A stretch of DNA of 64,000 nucleotides. It comes from Apostichopus japonicus (lineage: Eukaryota > Echinodermata > Holothuroidea > Aspidochirotida > Stichopodidae). The translations under genes were made by a program, and so were the position numbers. Below, one piece after another: positions 12,992 through 27,664 of the stretch. The stretch is from NCBI RefSeq assembly GCF_037975245.1, contig NC_092577.1, forward strand, positions 6,107,001 to 6,171,000. The letters are read 5' to 3'. The notes below the pieces were generated by a model. It did no database searches. It saw only the letters and a list, made by a program, of their open reading frames with translations, and was not told where the DNA came from. Numbering within the stretch: the first letter of the stretch is position 1; every line of letters begins with the position of its first letter.

Positions 12992-13464
12992 GGTTAGTAG
13001 TAGTAGTAGTAAGTTGAGTCTCGTCTATACTACATGCTCAGTGATTAACCTCCGCCACGTATCACGATCTTGCGCAAGGTTCATTGCTTCCTCGAAATTG
13101 TTAATATTAACGTCCTTAAATTGCGACTTTATTTTTCCAAGCAGTCACGGGCCTTCCTACTGGTTTAGCAGTATGTCTCAGTGCTTCTCTTAAAGCAAAC
13201 TTTGCTGGAGCGTCCTCCTGGAGTCTTGCTACATGACCGGAAAATCTCAATGTTCTATGTGCGACCATAGATGACCCAGGTGTTTGTTTGGTTGGTTCCA
13301 TTGTAGAGCTTATCGTTTAATAACCAATTGTTATTGGTCCATCTAATGTTGAGAATTTTACGAAGTAGTCTCCTTTGAAAAGTGTCAATTTTGCGATCAA
13401 GATCCTTCGTTGTGCCCCACAGTTCGCAATTGATGATGGGGTTGGCGAAAGAGAATTTCGACAA
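12992..13464 (-). mobile_element. 5'-truncated non-LTR retrotransposon tail, frameshifted
   Basis: Reading the minus strand from 13464, one frame gives a segment like the end of a non-LTR reverse transcriptase: DLDRKIDTFQRRLLRKILNI followed by RW. Another frame then continues with SSMVAHRTLRFSGHVARLQE and KPVGRPVTAW. A third gives LAQDRDTWRRLI before a TAG near 13024. This order (RRLLR-ILNIRW, then GHVAR, then RDRxTWRxLI) is the familiar C-terminus of retrotransposon-encoded endonuclease/reverse transcriptases. At least two frameshifts break it, and the polymerase and endonuclease domains are missing. The element ends in a CTA-type microsatellite (TAG repeats on the plus strand, about 12998-13013), as many such elements do. 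A dead copy. Confidence 0.8.
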
Positions 13465-13589
13465 AAAGATGATAATGGAGTGATCGTGGCACAGTGGTAT
13501 CGTTTATTCAGACTTCCGTCTCCTTACTAGGTTCATTAATGTTCTTACACTTATCCTTGATTACGCCGAACGTAACTGTAACCGCAATT

Positions 13590-13838
13590 CCTCAACGCGG
13601 CGTCTAAACGCAGCGTAGAACACGGCACTAAACGCAACGCCCAACGAAAACGTCCAACGCGGCGCCACACGCAGCGTATAACGCAACGTGCAACGCGGTG
13701 CCCAACGCAGCGCAGAACGTAACGTATAACGCGACGCTAAACGCAACGCCAAACGCAACGTCCAACGCGGCGCCACACACAGCGTTTAACGCAATGTATA
13801 ACGCGGCGATAAACGGAACGCCAAACGCAGCGTCTAAA
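13590..13838. repeat. 12-bp CpG-rich minisatellite
   Basis: About twenty copies of a unit close to AACGCRRCGYNN, with occasional 11- or 13-base units. A higher-order repeat is visible: the block CGTCCAACGCGGCGCCACAC occurs at 13651 and again at 13759, exactly 108 bases (nine units) apart. The array is far richer in CpG than its surroundings. Because 12 is a multiple of three, long alanine/arginine frames appear on the minus strand as a by-product. Confidence 0.85.
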
Positions 13839-13859
13839 TATGAAAACAGATTCAAAGCT

Positions 13860-16800
13860 ACAGTTTAACTTAACGGTGTCTGCAATGCCGTTAATCGATG
13901 TAAATTATACTAAGAACCAATCGATGGACTAAATGGCAGTAATGTATCTTTCTGATAGCTGACCTAGGCTATTCACTAATGTTCCTACTTACGGACTAAC
14001 TGAAATATATCCAATCACAGCAGAACACTGATCTCTTCTAAAGTACACAAATTGTCACGCAGTCCAGAGCACTACTAAATAACGTAAAATGAAAATAGTC
14101 GGTCAATAACGTTACTCCTAAATAACTGGGCGTAATCTCCATCAGTGCAATAGCGCAGTTTGCTAACAATTTATACAACTCACAAATGTATTCAATAATA
14201 TTCTGAGCGCTTACAATATCTACGAACAGTTATACACGGTGCCGTGGTATTAGAAACCTACCAACGTGGATAATAGTAAATGATATGATAACGTACCGTA
14301 CGTAGACGTCGTGAGACATTTTGTCAAAGAGTCCCACGCTGCACGTAACAACAGTTCCTTTCATACTAGCCTGAACAATGGCTTAACGCGCGCGAGAATG
14401 TTCTACTTCAAAGAACACCGCCTCAGAGTTGCGGTCACCAGTCTTCCGGGGACCGAAAGGCCACAATTGCTTCTGTCATAGTAAACAACTTAGGAGGATA
14501 ACGGAGATTTCCCGGCAAAGAATTATAACATTACTTAAACAGCTTAAAGAATAGCTTTCAAAGTTTCAACACTACGCAAGTTCGGTTACAATAGCTTGAA
14601 AATGTAACTAATACTTATCAGATCCAAATTAAAGCCTTTTTATGCATTTCGCTTGGCAGATTTACAGACCAAAATATGTAAATTAGATATTTTTCTTTGA
14701 TTGTTTAATGTTATCAAAGGGTGCGATGCAAAATCCCCAGAAGCTGCAGAATGTTGATCTCTTATAGCGAGTCCAACCACAACAACTACGTGTACATAAC
14801 ATAGAGGAATTAAATTTCTCTGGAAAATATTTGAAGCACTGCTTGGTTCCACGAGGGGAAGCGCCTCGGAGACCACATGTTATAAATAAATGATATTTCT
14901 CTAGAATGTATTCCAAGCAGGCGGGTGGGGATCCGTTGCACTTACGCTGCAGCGTTTTGCAGATATAGTGAAATAATTGTGAAACACTGAAATCTATTTA
15001 TGAGAAGTGCTCAATTTTCAGCGGAGTGAAGTGCAAGGCCCTGGTGAAGGGGTGGGGCCAAGCATCAGGAATCTGCTGCATTTTATTTACCTAATATAAA
15101 CCAAATTTGGGGAAATATAGACGTAATGGAGTAACAGACAAACCGATTCTGTTTTCCTTTCTTCGTTTTTGTATTATAACTCTTACTTTCTTAAGTGTAC
15201 GACCATGATAAATTTATCTTCAATTTGTCAACCGACTTGGCATCAATTTGAGACCGAGCGGTGTTACACCCATAGCACTGTTTGTATACCTATGGGGTCG
15301 CGTTCTCGAATGATAATAGTTAAATTATATTTTCCTGTTTCCAAGTACAGCGTTAGTGTAAGCAAAGAACTCTTTCAGTATCATATTAGTCTCACTAGCA
15401 ATCACTCTTAACTTTACGATTTACAAAAGATGATCATATGATAACGAAAATATATAATTAAATGTCTACTGATAATTAAACTTAATTTCTGCTTTATTAC
15501 CATGACAACTATGTGAAACAAAAGCAATAGGTACCCGTTCTGGAACAGTTAATGAGTGACACACCATTGTATACCTCCCTGCTTTATTTCATCTATAGAA
15601 GTGTACAAATAAATAAAATGTGGTTTTAAATTCACATATGAATCTCAATGCTTCCCTCATATCATTTCCCACTTTTTATTTATACTTTAATTTTGTTAAG
15701 GCAAATCATGCATGGATGTTAGTTTTCGCCAAAACATATAGATTTTACTCTTGTCAAGTGCCCATCGCGGGGGGGGGGGGGGGGTGAGATGTCTACCCCC
15801 TCCCAAAACAGAAACACTCACACACATTTTGAAATAACTCAGAGTAGTTTTAGCACAATGTTGCGTTTCGACTTAGTTATTTGGACATAATATAAGTCAA
15901 ACTATGCCTCAGAAGTATCATTTGAAGTCTAAACTTCCCCCTTTTTCTGGAAAGTACCACAGACCCCAGAAATGTGAAATGTGTCCATTATGACGTCATT
16001 GTGACAATACCTTTCACGTTTCTTGACTTCAAGGATGATGGAATTGATCCAACCGGTATAGTGTCTGGCAGCGTGTATGAAGTAAACCTATGGAGAGAAG
16101 TAGAGTAATCATCGTGTAAGATGAAGAAGATGTAGAGGAATGTCTTCCTAGTCAGGTTTATTGTTTACCAAATCAATGAAGATAAACAAAGTAAACAACA
16201 AGTAGCAAGGAAGTAAATCACATCTGATCGACCATTCTGATCAGAATTAATTATAATCACAAGTCTTGTGTTTCAACGATCCCAAGAAAACTAAATTAGA
16301 ATGGATCATAGAATTGAAGTAGGGAGAATGACGTCTTGCGACATATACTGACGCCACCCATTCCTACTGGTGGCGCTGTGCTTGTACGGCAAAAAAAGAC
16401 GGGCGCGTAATACAAACACTACATCTTGGACATAACTAAAGTGATACAGTTGACATAAATCACACGAAATGTTAAAGCTCACTGGTGAATTATAAATCTA
16501 CAAATAATGAAACTTACAGCTAAATTGTTGCTTCTTAATCTCAGAGTAGTTTAAGATGCTACAATTAACACTTTTCGGTGTAATGACAAACTGCAAACAC
16601 TTGTACTGAAACGGAGGAAGAATGTAAGTGAGAGGGGTAGGAGGGTCGAGGACATAGCGACAACTGGCGAAACAACTGGTCTTCCCGGGTGATTTCAGTA
16701 AAAAGGTAAACAAAATGTTGCAATTACATTAACAAGGCAGATATACCAAGATTCCTTATTATTTACGTATCTATTCATTATCACCCTCCAATGATGTTAT

Positions 16801-19800
16801 AACATTGCACGCATTGATTTTTGTCATTGATTTAATTAGGTTGTAAAAACTTATAACATTTTTGCGGAGTTGAAAAGAATTTCTTCAACCATGCCATTAC
16901 ACAATCGAATCTTTCTATTGAACGATGTTCTCAGTGAAGAACTGCACGTGTCCCAAATATCAGACTTCATTCATACCAACATACCAAGGAGTTGTTACAA
17001 CTACCTGTTCATACTTTATTAAGAACCACACTAACGCGATCTTCGTTGATTCGCGAAAGAAATGTTTAATTAATGGAAGCACAAACACTGAGGGGCAGTG
17101 GAGCATGTGACTTTGATTTTATACAATAAACTACTAGACTCAAATTATGTTAAACCTCTCAAAATGAATACTCTGTGCGTTCCTCTTCACAAAGTAAAAT
17201 ATTTGAATGTTTTCAACAAAAAAATGTTTCTTTATACCGGTACTTTTGAACAACAAGAGAGCACTTTTAATTACAAAGTTGGGAACTGGTTATTTCCATT
17301 TAAACACGAAGGCCACTTTCCAGGGTAATCATGATACTGACAAAGCATGTACTCAATCAGTCTCCCATCCCATCCTTACCCACCCACCCCTCTATCACGG
17401 CTTCGTCGCCCCTGACACGGTAAATGGCCGGTATCATCTCAAACATTTGCAGAAGTCTACACTAAGTGTCTTTATACTGGTGAATTAACATACAAGTACA
17501 TATACCAAATATATGGATTGTGGTTAGACATGTGGGGATTTTACAACACTCGTGTTACCTCTTTTTCAGCAATCCAATTTTTTTGTTCATATCATTTAAA
17601 ATGTTATTATTTTCTGGCAAAAACCATTTAAGATCGACCACACACAGATCTGGCATGGGGCCGATATGAATTAACCGGGCTGGTGGTAGGGGTAGAGGGA
17701 AACCTTGAACCGTTGTGTTAGCATATTTTTATTCGTTATGATTGATAAGAGTCTGGTAAGATACAAAAATGTTGTTAAAGGAAAAATTCGTTATAACATC
17801 ACCATCTCCTTACAATATGGCGACTCATCAAGCTAAGCTGTTTTTCAGTCTGTCTCAACTAAACCAAATGCCGAAACCTTAATACTTAAACCAGTACGTA
17901 TTCTGTAACTAGAATATTTGACAGCCCTGCTGTTATGTACTGTGCATATACAAACCTATTGTCTGTAAGAGTCCTTACTAACAGATATAGTGCATAATAT
18001 CCAATTAATATGTTCAAGTCTAGCTCAGTATCATCATACCGTATACCTACATTGTACAGCTCTATGTAAGACACCACTCTGGCCAATGTAAAGAAAATAT
18101 ATAGGTTACGTACCTCGTATCTAAGTAGCATAATAAACGTATATTTACCAAACTGTTGCAAGTTTGTTTCAATGTAAAAGCTTTTTTCTTTACAATGCAT
18201 TGCTAATTAATTTAAGGTTATTTTATTCATAAAAGGGAGATCCCTGTTTAGACCCCTCCCAAAGGACGCAAGCCATATTTGCCCCCACCCACTTTCAAAG
18301 AAGACAATGTAAGAAAGGGTAATACTTTACGGTGCTGTGAAAAATCTTATCAATGTAAGCCTTAAAAAAGGTCTCTGACTATTAAGACGAGGACGAAAGA
18401 CGAGGCTTTATCCCTCACACCAATGCGACTGGTCACGTGACTGGTTGAAATATCAGTAAAGTCAACTCTAAATAATGTCAAATGATTTATACAGTGACGG
18501 TGCAAGTATCAAACTTGGGAGTAACAACCAATACCGGTAATATAATATAAGAAGTATATTACATAAGCGTTTGGAATTCTTTTCAATCTTTGTGTCAATA
18601 TCGAGAGAGAACACTGGACATTTCACGAAGAGTACTATTTTAGCATATTTTGTGTGAAGAATGGAAAGGTACAGTATGGCCTTTCATCATGTTCAGATGT
18701 CATAGTTTTATTTCAATTGGACCTATTGGATCATTATGCTCCTCTTCTTCCCACTTTATTTTTCAATTGATTTTACAAAAATTGCATTGTTTTATATTAA
18801 TTAATGCGCAACATTTAGACCTAAACTGACGGCGATAACAATAATAGCTAATTGCATTATATTGATTCCGGGAACTACATTTAATATCGCAGATTTTATT
18901 GGATGCTATTAAGCTTTCATTTTTAGAGTTTTCTATTAAGCTCGCACAATGTTGAACACTCTATTATTATTGTTTAGCTCATATGACATAAAACAATATG
19001 TTATTTGGAGGATTCCCCCTATGGACGATTCGTAGTCACTGCTGTACACCTACTGACCTACTAAATGTATGTTTCCATGGTTACTTTGACACGTTCAATG
19101 ACAATACTTGAGGAGTACAATGGGCACGTGGCTCGCGTTTACCAATTTCTATTCATTGACTTTAACTGGCTCGTGTCATCTATTATTACGCTAATGAGAT
19201 ATTTTCGGAAGTTCCAGGTGTGAATTCTTATTATTGACTTGCTTTAGAACGTAAATTGTTGAATAAATCGTCTGTATAATGTAAGTGCTGCATATATTTG
19301 TACAGAAAACTATTGTAGGAGTAGAATAGGCCTATACTGTGTGTACTAAAAGGTGATGATGTCATCGTGTAGAAACACGGAATATATTTGATGGGCTCTC
19401 TGAAAACATACAACAGGTATAGGGTGTGTGAAGAGTGGAGGAGGTTAGACTAAACTAACTGAAGTGCATACTGAACACGGGGATTAGGATAAAGCATTGA
19501 TAGTCTAGAAAGTGAATAACCATAGATCTGTATTCCTTTTCCTTTTATAATCCGACCAAGCTATACTGCCAACGTATACTTTTCATTGATACATTTTCCG
19601 TGATTACAAGTTACTCCGAGAATGGCATTGAGAATATGACATATTCTCATTAATTTTCATTTAATTTTTTAGTTTTCATTTATATTGTATTTTATTTATG
19701 GTAATGCTGTATATTTTTTTCTCTGTTTCTTTGGAGTGTCGGGTGAGGCGGGATTGGGCGACTTAAATATTTCTTTCATTATTTTTAGTAGCACGTCATA

Positions 19801-20634
19801 CACTGTGGATCATATCAACTGATAACATTAACGTGAATTTTTAAGGATGAAAATGGGAAACTTTTTTTTATGAGGTTGGTCTGAAGAACTAATGAAGGCG
19901 AGAGGAGTAGCTATATATTAAACTGAATATATTCGTTGTGTAACCAATTTCACTCATGAATCTGTCTGAGAGAAATAAATAAATTCAAGTATTAGCTAGG
20001 TTTACGTCTCTGTCTATAAAACTACAATATATTCTTAATAGGTCTATGTGAAGGAAACAATGGACATGAAGAAACAAAGAAACACAGGTTATTGATAATG
20101 GAGCTGGAGATAATAATAAAAAAACACCCGGTGACCGGAACAATGAGGGTGATAATAGGGTTAGGGTTGGAGGAGGGCAAAAATACATTGAAAAGGGGAA
20201 AACAAAACAAAGAGTGTAATCACTGTTATAGCTGAAGGTGGTAGGTAGGGTAATAATAGATTGGTAAATAGGAGGTGTCGGGAACGTACTGAGTGAAACC
20301 GGTGTTCAAATGGGTTATAAGTGAAGGGTTGGGGTCGGGGTGAGGGATTCATTTACACTAAATTGTAAAGGGCAAAGCAGGGACATTATGATCGAATCAA
20401 GTATCTCGTAATATTTATACGAGAAATATTCAAATATTAAACAGTTTTTGTTCAAAGTTATGAATTATGAAAAGCTGAAGCTCACGACGACTTCTTAATT
20501 ATTGTTTAAAATTATGAAAAAAATATTGAGAATAAATATAAATTTAGCTTATTTCTTCTCAAATTGTATTTCAAACTACAAAAAAGAAATTGATGTAGTT
20601 TTTAATGCATTATATCTTAAGCTCTGCAATTTAT

Positions 20635-20635
<1 letters not shown>
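13860..20635. other. Gene-poor region, about 6.8 kb
   Basis: No exon, RNA gene or defined mobile element could be supported. A 17-base G run lies at about 15769-15785. The longest frame (17886-18200, minus) is AT-rich, and I do not recognise it. Exons of the NLR gene downstream of the LRR exon would be expected here or beyond the window, but I could not pick any out with confidence. Confidence 0.4.

Positions 20636-20711
<76 letters not shown>
20636..20711. repeat. TA dinucleotide microsatellite
   Basis: Uninterrupted TA repeat of about 38 units. Confidence 0.95.
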
Positions 20712-20714
<3 letters not shown>

Positions 20715-21492
20715 TTTAATGATTTTATGGTTGTAACAAAATCAATGTAACTTTATAATTAACTCCATTACATAACTTTTATATATTAAGTTATTCTGAG
20801 TAATTTTTTTTTTAAACGCGACAACTAAAACTGTTTTATTGGTTGCTTGTTTGGTATAAATTTCAGTTTTACTAGAGAGTAGAGTATTTATAGATTTTTC
20901 CTATTTTATTGCCATCAGTTTACTTCTTTGCTATTAATAATGATTTTCAATCTCTTTCGTTAAAGAAAAAACTTAAATAGATTGAACATAATTGAAAAAC
21001 AAATATTTTGGAGGTTCCAGCTTGATAAGTCACATGTATTACTTATAAACTCAAAACCCTATTTTAAAACTTATTCGAATTATTAAATTCAAACGACCTT
21101 GTCTATATATCTCTTATTATTATCCTAATAAACATTCCTGTCATTCTAAAACCTATTTTGTAATTACATTTTAACAATAAACTAAGCAAAGAACATTTCC
21201 AACAACCCCCACCCACGCCCACCCTTGGCTCTTACCAACACTCTCTTAAAATATTCCCTATTAATCCATTATATTTGTTTCTATTTTTTATAACATCCTA
21301 CGTAATTCCTTTCGCGACGACCTAATTATTCAAATAAATCCAACTGAACTAATTAAATCCAATCCTTGACATTAAAATTACAGCAGACTTTAAATTCTCT
21401 AATGTTCGTTTAATATTAATAACTTTTACTAATTAATTTAATTCCCTGTTCAACTGTTTTGATGATTCTAACATCTACACCGGAATACTTAC

Positions 21493-21698
21493 CTCAGCTC
21501 CTTCAAGCTTGTACACTGTGAGGAGTAAGACAAGATGGCCGCCAACTCTTCATTAGTTAGTGTCCTGTTGTCAACGATCCACAGCTCCTGGAGAGAACTC
21601 AGGATAGAGAGAGAGAGACCAGACTGAAGGGTAAGGTTCAGACCAGACTCATCAACTCTAGGAGAGCAGTCAAATAGATTCACACAGGAGATAGGAAT
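21493..21698 (-). CDS. NLR gene, leucine-rich-repeat exon
   Basis: An internal exon of 206 bases. On the minus strand it begins after the acceptor TCATTCTAG and ends before the donor GTAAGTATT. It starts in phase 0 and ends in phase 2. The product begins IPISCVNLFDC and contains LSSLQELWIVDNRTLTNEEL and then CTSLKELR, which is the ribonuclease-inhibitor-like LRR pattern of NLR receptors. It matches the phase-0 end of the NACHT exon at 44435-45957, whose last residues GARYD are the usual residues before an IPxSC start in this receptor class (family knowledge from memory). In NLRs the LRR region binds ligand and holds the receptor inactive. Further LRR exons are expected downstream but were not identified. 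Confidence 0.75.
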
Positions 21699-24651
21699 CT
21701 AGAATGAAAGAATAGAGTTACTGATAATAGAGTATAGATAGAGATAGATAGATTGGATTTGGTTAGGATTAGAATAATTATTATGATATTATCAATAATA
21801 AAAATAACGAAATAAAAATAAAGGAAAGTAAAGCGATAAACTAGGACATTTAGGTGGTGTTTTAGTTGTAAAAAGGAATTTAGTTAATGGAACGGAAATA
21901 AAGGATTGATTTTAAGGGAAGACAAATATTAACAGAAATAATTAGATTAGGTTAGAGGAAAACAAAGTGATATATGTAGGACTAAAGGGCTAGTTTGATT
22001 GTTTTACAATTAAATAATTAATTAAAGGTTTTATATCAAGTAAGGTTTAATCAGGTAAGACTGGGAGGCTACATATTTTAATTTATTAGTTATAATAGGA
22101 AACCAATCTAAGAGACGGGTTGAGAATTTTATATAAAAAATGGGTAATCAAGAATTGAGAAGCTTTTGAAAAAAAAAACATTGATCAAATTTATTTGTGT
22201 TTTAATCTATAACTTTCAGAAGAAAAATGTAATTTAAATGAAAATATTAGTCACTAATGTAATATGAATCATGAAAAGGAAACTTCCACTTTAACTAATA
22301 CCAGGTTTTTACAGAGTTTAGAGAGATTTGGAAGAATTATATTTAAATCAAAAGGTTGTTTCTTATAACTAAAATGCAATTTAGAGAAGCAGATGTAGAT
22401 CAAATTCAAGTTTCAAGACAGAAGGTTGTTGAGGTTAAACTCAAATTTTATTATATATATTATTTATTTTTTGATCCAAATCCTACTATTCTGCGTGAAT
22501 TTTAACTATTTCCAGTTTATACGATTTGTTTAAAAGATGATGTCTATCTGTGTTTAGTTATCAAATTAATTCTTAAGTTACGGTTTGAGTGTGACATAAC
22601 TTCTAGTGGATTTATTTTTAAATGAAACATTTTTCTTTCTTTGCGCTTGTAGATATTCCTAAATTGGTTAACGCTTATGATCTTAATTTTCTAAACGTTA
22701 TCCTTTCTTCCAATTAAATAGTACCATCCGCTTTTTATATATTTTTTTTACAAATAATATTGTTATCTGGCAACACTTCATATCCTTGCGCACTTTCAAT
22801 CAAAAAAAAACTTTTTAAATAGCATGTGGCCATAGGTGTGTTGGCTTGGAAATGACTTACGATTTTTATGATTAAGTGGGCAAAATTAAGACAAAACCAA
22901 CTGTGAGTAGAACACCAACATCTAGTTGCTGCTGGAAAGACATGGACGAAATATTTATTTTTAATAAATAGTTATTGCATTATATTATTATTATTAAACT
23001 TAAATTGGAAAATAGTTTATAGAGGCTTAAAGCTCTAGGCCCTATACAGTATTTAACAAACCTATATTTCACATAAAGTGTCAGGTATAGCCTATACTGG
23101 CAGGAGTTAGGTCATTTAACTAATAATCAAATATATTAATAACATTATTTCAGTCAGGCAGTTCGGTAAAAAGCTGCAGGTTTCTAACAAAATTGGCTCA
23201 AATGTCCGACCTGACAGATTTAGTAAGTTAGGTGATTATAATAATAATTGTGGAATCTTACAGATTGACTTGTGTGCCTATAAGGCTATGTTATGTACGA
23301 TTTAAAATCGAGTCTAACAATTTTCTGTGATTTAAGATTTTTGAAGAGATAACATAGTTTCTACAGTTTGTCTACGGATACTTTTTCTTAGCTAGAATGA
23401 AGTAATTGTTTTCGAAGTAAAGGATATGCATCAGCTCACCGAGAATGTTAACCGCTGGTTTTATTCTTCGCTTAATTTAAGATTTCTGAAGAAAACTCAG
23501 TGTCTCGATTGTATTTTATTAAATTCCTGTATAGTTAAGATATGCTTTAACATGGGCTTATCTGATAATCAGTCAACAACTAGTCTAAGATTTTTATTAT
23601 TTCTGAGTTAGATTGCTGAGCATGTCCTCTCGCTAAAAGTATGAATTCTAGCTTTTCTCGGGTGATGTTTGAGATTTCTAACATAGCATAACTTTATTAC
23701 TAGTCTAGCCTATAGCCTACCTAAGTTTGGCCTGACCTTTGTACACATCCTAGCCTATGCCTCTATACCATACCGTCAAATTATCTCACTGATCAATAAT
23801 TTCTGTTATAGCTATTAACAGCGGTTCCTCACCATAAAATAATCCAATTTTAAACAAGTCAATTGTAACACACAACTCCCACAAATATATACTACGTACT
23901 CTGCAACTCCACTAACATACACTAAACCATTCATTGTCAGTGTTATATACTAGATGTGAACAGGTACCGTATTCAATGGCATGAGTCACCGATATTCATA
24001 TACAGGTGTTTCGTAGCTATTCGCGGGTGATGTTTGAGAATTAAAACATACATGTTGGCGCCAATAGAAGTAAACGTACGTAACGTTATACACGCCCGGT
24101 GGAAAAATAATAGAACACAACCTTATCAAGTAGATGAAGGCCGCCCCCTACCCAACACGGTTACACATTCACCCACCCTATAAGTGGTTGCATAAACAAA
24201 CAATACACACACACACAAGTTTGAATACCGTCTGTTTCAAATGATTTGAAGGAGTATATGTTTAATGAATATTAAAACCTACATGGAATAACATAAAAAG
24301 AACACGTACCCTTGTTCAGTCATACACATCTTGCAGACACATCGTGCAGATAAAACGTGTCTGTGTCAAATTACATATTTGTTTACAAATAAACACTTGG
24401 TCTTCACCATGAAATTATTGGAATAAATGTAACTACACTTCTCTTTTTTTCCCTCCTCTCCCCAACCATCTTTGTAATGAATTTCATTCCACGTCAGTGC
24501 TGGATTATGCAGCTAAATCTTTGCACCAGCAAAGAGAGTGTCAGGCAATCAAACGATGTTTTGTCTCTTTACGTACCTCGTTATTGCTCAAATCAAAATT
24601 CCTATGTCGACATTTCACCAATAATGTCAATAGTCAATTCTTGTAGCACCA

Positions 24652-25400
24652 GGGGCGTATTCAGGATTTTCTAATCTGGGGGCGCGAATTACTATCTAAG
24701 CGGAGCGCCACCGTCGGTTGGCGCGCAGCGTAGAAGAAAATGTCTGGTTTTGGCACCCCCAGATCACCGGAAATGGCACATCTCGGGCTTGAAAATGACC
24801 AACAAGATGTTCACTTTTGCCCGAGTAACCAAGTATTTCCCAATATTCCCCCCCCCCCTCCTCCCATCCATAACCTTATTGAAGATTGTCACCAGTCACC
24901 TATTATGGTCGACCTCATTGCATCTAACGTGGATCATTGCTTTTGTAGGTGATTCAACGTCGCGGGCCACAATACCCGTCAGCCCCACTTTTCAAGGTTT
25001 TAAGCAAATTATTCGTTTAGAATTTGAAAATTCACACTTCTCGTGAAATAAATTCACTTCAAAACATACCCAGAACGTTGCACAAAATTGCTTCTATGGA
25101 CAGCCAATACGGAAAAACCTCCATGTTTAGGAATGTTTTTTAGGGAAATTTCGAAAATGCAGACACAGTCTGGTGCACCGACATACACCAGTCTTGGATA
25201 ATGGTGGGGACGCGTGTCTGTTCTCTGATACTATCTAAGCGGAGCGCGACCATGGGTTCGCGCGTAGCGTACAAGATTTTTTTTGCAAATATACGTCTTG
25301 ATCGCCGGATATAACACTTCCCAGACGCAATGATGCTCCCAAACTTCCTTAAGTTTTAGATCTCATGGCTTAGAAATTTAGTTTGGGGAAATGCATGGGC
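24652..25400. mobile_element. hAT-MITE-derived composite, ends uncertain
   Basis: Begins with CAGGGGCGTATTCAGGA, a hAT-like terminus. Two related internal blocks follow, at about 24690-24790 and 25228-25330. Each has ACTATCTAAGCGGAGCGC, a GCGCGYAGCGTA block and a GATCRCCGGA-type block. The same block occurs inside the MITEs at 49872-50142 and 52721-53109. I could not pair it with a matching right end or target duplication, so it may be two truncated or nested copies. Confidence 0.55.
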
Positions 25401-25556
25401 GTCTGCAGAAAAAAAATCAGGGAACAAATAATCCAAGTAGACTTTTGTATACGATGGCTCTGGTTTCGTAACTCATCGGGAAGCAGCGATTAGGAGGGGG
25501 GGGGGGGGCTTAGGGTTGTGGGGCGCGCGTTTTCATGTAGATGGGAACAATCTCAA

Positions 25557-25590
<34 letters not shown>

Positions 25591-25683
25591 TAGGTTGGCG
25601 TCTATCTTGGCGCAGAGTGCTCTATGTCCATTGGACAGAGCGGAATATATGTTGATACTAGATGAGACTAGTGGAACACTAGT

Positions 25684-25729
25684 AGTTGTAACTCGGAGTT
25701 TCACGCGTTATAGCGATCGTCAGACAACT
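25684..25729 (-). ncRNA. Hammerhead ribozyme motif, left arm
   Basis: Exact mirror of the motif at 25752-25797. The core CTGACGA lies at 25717-25723 and GAAA at 25699-25702, read on the minus strand. The pairing is the same as described for the plus copy. Confidence 0.6.
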
Positions 25730-25751
25730 CGAGTTGACTCGAGACAACAAG

Positions 25752-25797
25752 AGTTGTCTGACGATCGCTATAACGCGTGAAACTCCGAGTTACAACT
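25752..25797 (+). ncRNA. Hammerhead ribozyme motif, right arm
   Basis: A type I-like hammerhead fold can be drawn. Stem I pairs AGTTGT (25752-25757) with ACAACT (25792-25797), all six Watson-Crick. The core CTGACGA (25758-25764) fits CUGANGA. Stem II pairs CGC (25766-25768) with GCG (25775-25777). GAAA follows at 25779-25782. A very short stem III, CTC against GAG (25783-25789), precedes TT at 25790-25791, which fits the UH cleavage position. Oddities are a U-U pair next to the core in stem II and a stem III too tight to close alone. Short stem III is known for hammerheads in Penelope-like elements, which are thought to work as dimers. Activity is untested. Confidence 0.65.
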
Positions 25798-25826
25798 ACT
25801 AGTGTTCCACTAGTCTCATCTAGTAT

Positions 25827-26041
<215 letters not shown>

Positions 26042-26184
26042 CAATAGTGAGAGAGGAAAAGGAAACGTCAACAATGGAGTTGTCGGTGTAAGGGGTAGGC
26101 TGAGGCACATGCCTTTTCTGAAATCCTTGATCCGTCACTGGCTACCCTGTGTATATAATAGGGACCAGCGCTGTAATTATGTCC

Positions 26185-26350
26185 CTGTTCCTCTTTCTCT
26201 TCCCGGTGTCTTAGCGTTTTCTTCTGTTCCCTCCTTTTTCTCCTTTTCTATTTCTTCTTTTTCTTTTCCCTTCCTTCCCTCCTTCCTCCTCTTTTCCCTC
26301 CTCTTTTTTTCCTTTTCTTCTCTCTTTTTTTTCTTTCCTCTTTTTCTTAC
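26185..26350 (+). repeat. Polypyrimidine tract
   Basis: About 165 bases almost entirely C and T on the plus strand, then a run of G. Such tracts can form triplex (H-DNA) structures. The lysine/glutamate frame on the other strand is a by-product. Confidence 0.8.
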
Positions 26351-26399
26351 CCGGGGGGGGGGGCGCTCCCCAACGCCCCCTGGATACACGCCTGATCCC

Positions 26400-26960
26400 C
26401 CCGGCCCTTTTCTCCCTTTTTACTAAGTACCATCCTCATCAAGAAAATTTTATATTTTTATTTTTTACATAAAATAGTTGAAATTTATATGAGAAAGAAA
26501 TTTTGATTTCGAGAAATGCTATGGCAATTTCGAGAGATATGTAAACGTTTTAGATAAAACGCTAATATTTTAAGTCGACAGTTTGATCTAAAAACTTTCT
26601 AGTAATAAGGCGAAAGTTTAAAACAAAAATAAATCGACATGTTTCATGATGGGAATTAAAGAAGAGGCTGAAATAAATCGAAGAAATTGGTAGATGAAGT
26701 AGTTTCATGTTAAGAATCTCGATTAAATTACAGATGAATTCAGAATACAGAATTACAGAAGTTTAAGACAAACTTGATTTTCAAGAAAAGAATATGAAAA
26801 TTTTGAAATTTTTCAGTGTTCAATGTGGGTCACGGTAATGACAAAATGTGCTGTTTGCTTGGCACCTATCCTGACCCCCTCCCCAACCCATTCAAAGCTT
26901 CCAAAGCAAAGCAATATTTTGCATATTTTTTTTAGATGACATTACTGCTAAATGAGTGTT
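26400..26960. other. Non-coding within the intron
   Basis: No supported gene or element between the polypyrimidine tract and the TA repeat. Confidence 0.4.

Positions 26961-27664
<704 letters not shown>

Noticed and set aside
13480-13540. tRNA-like A box (GTGGCACAGTGGTA) suggesting a tRNA or SINE
   Set aside because: No matching B box at the right distance and no cloverleaf could be drawn.
13561-13855. Two alanine/arginine-rich minus-strand frames
   Set aside because: The 12-bp repeat length keeps all frames periodic and open. There is no start context or splice site.
17886-18200. 104-residue minus-strand frame rich in L, Y and I
   Set aside because: No motif, no splice-site support, and expected by chance in AT-rich DNA of this length.
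26177-26389. Lysine/glutamate-rich minus frame
   Set aside because: Translation of a polypyrimidine/polypurine tract.
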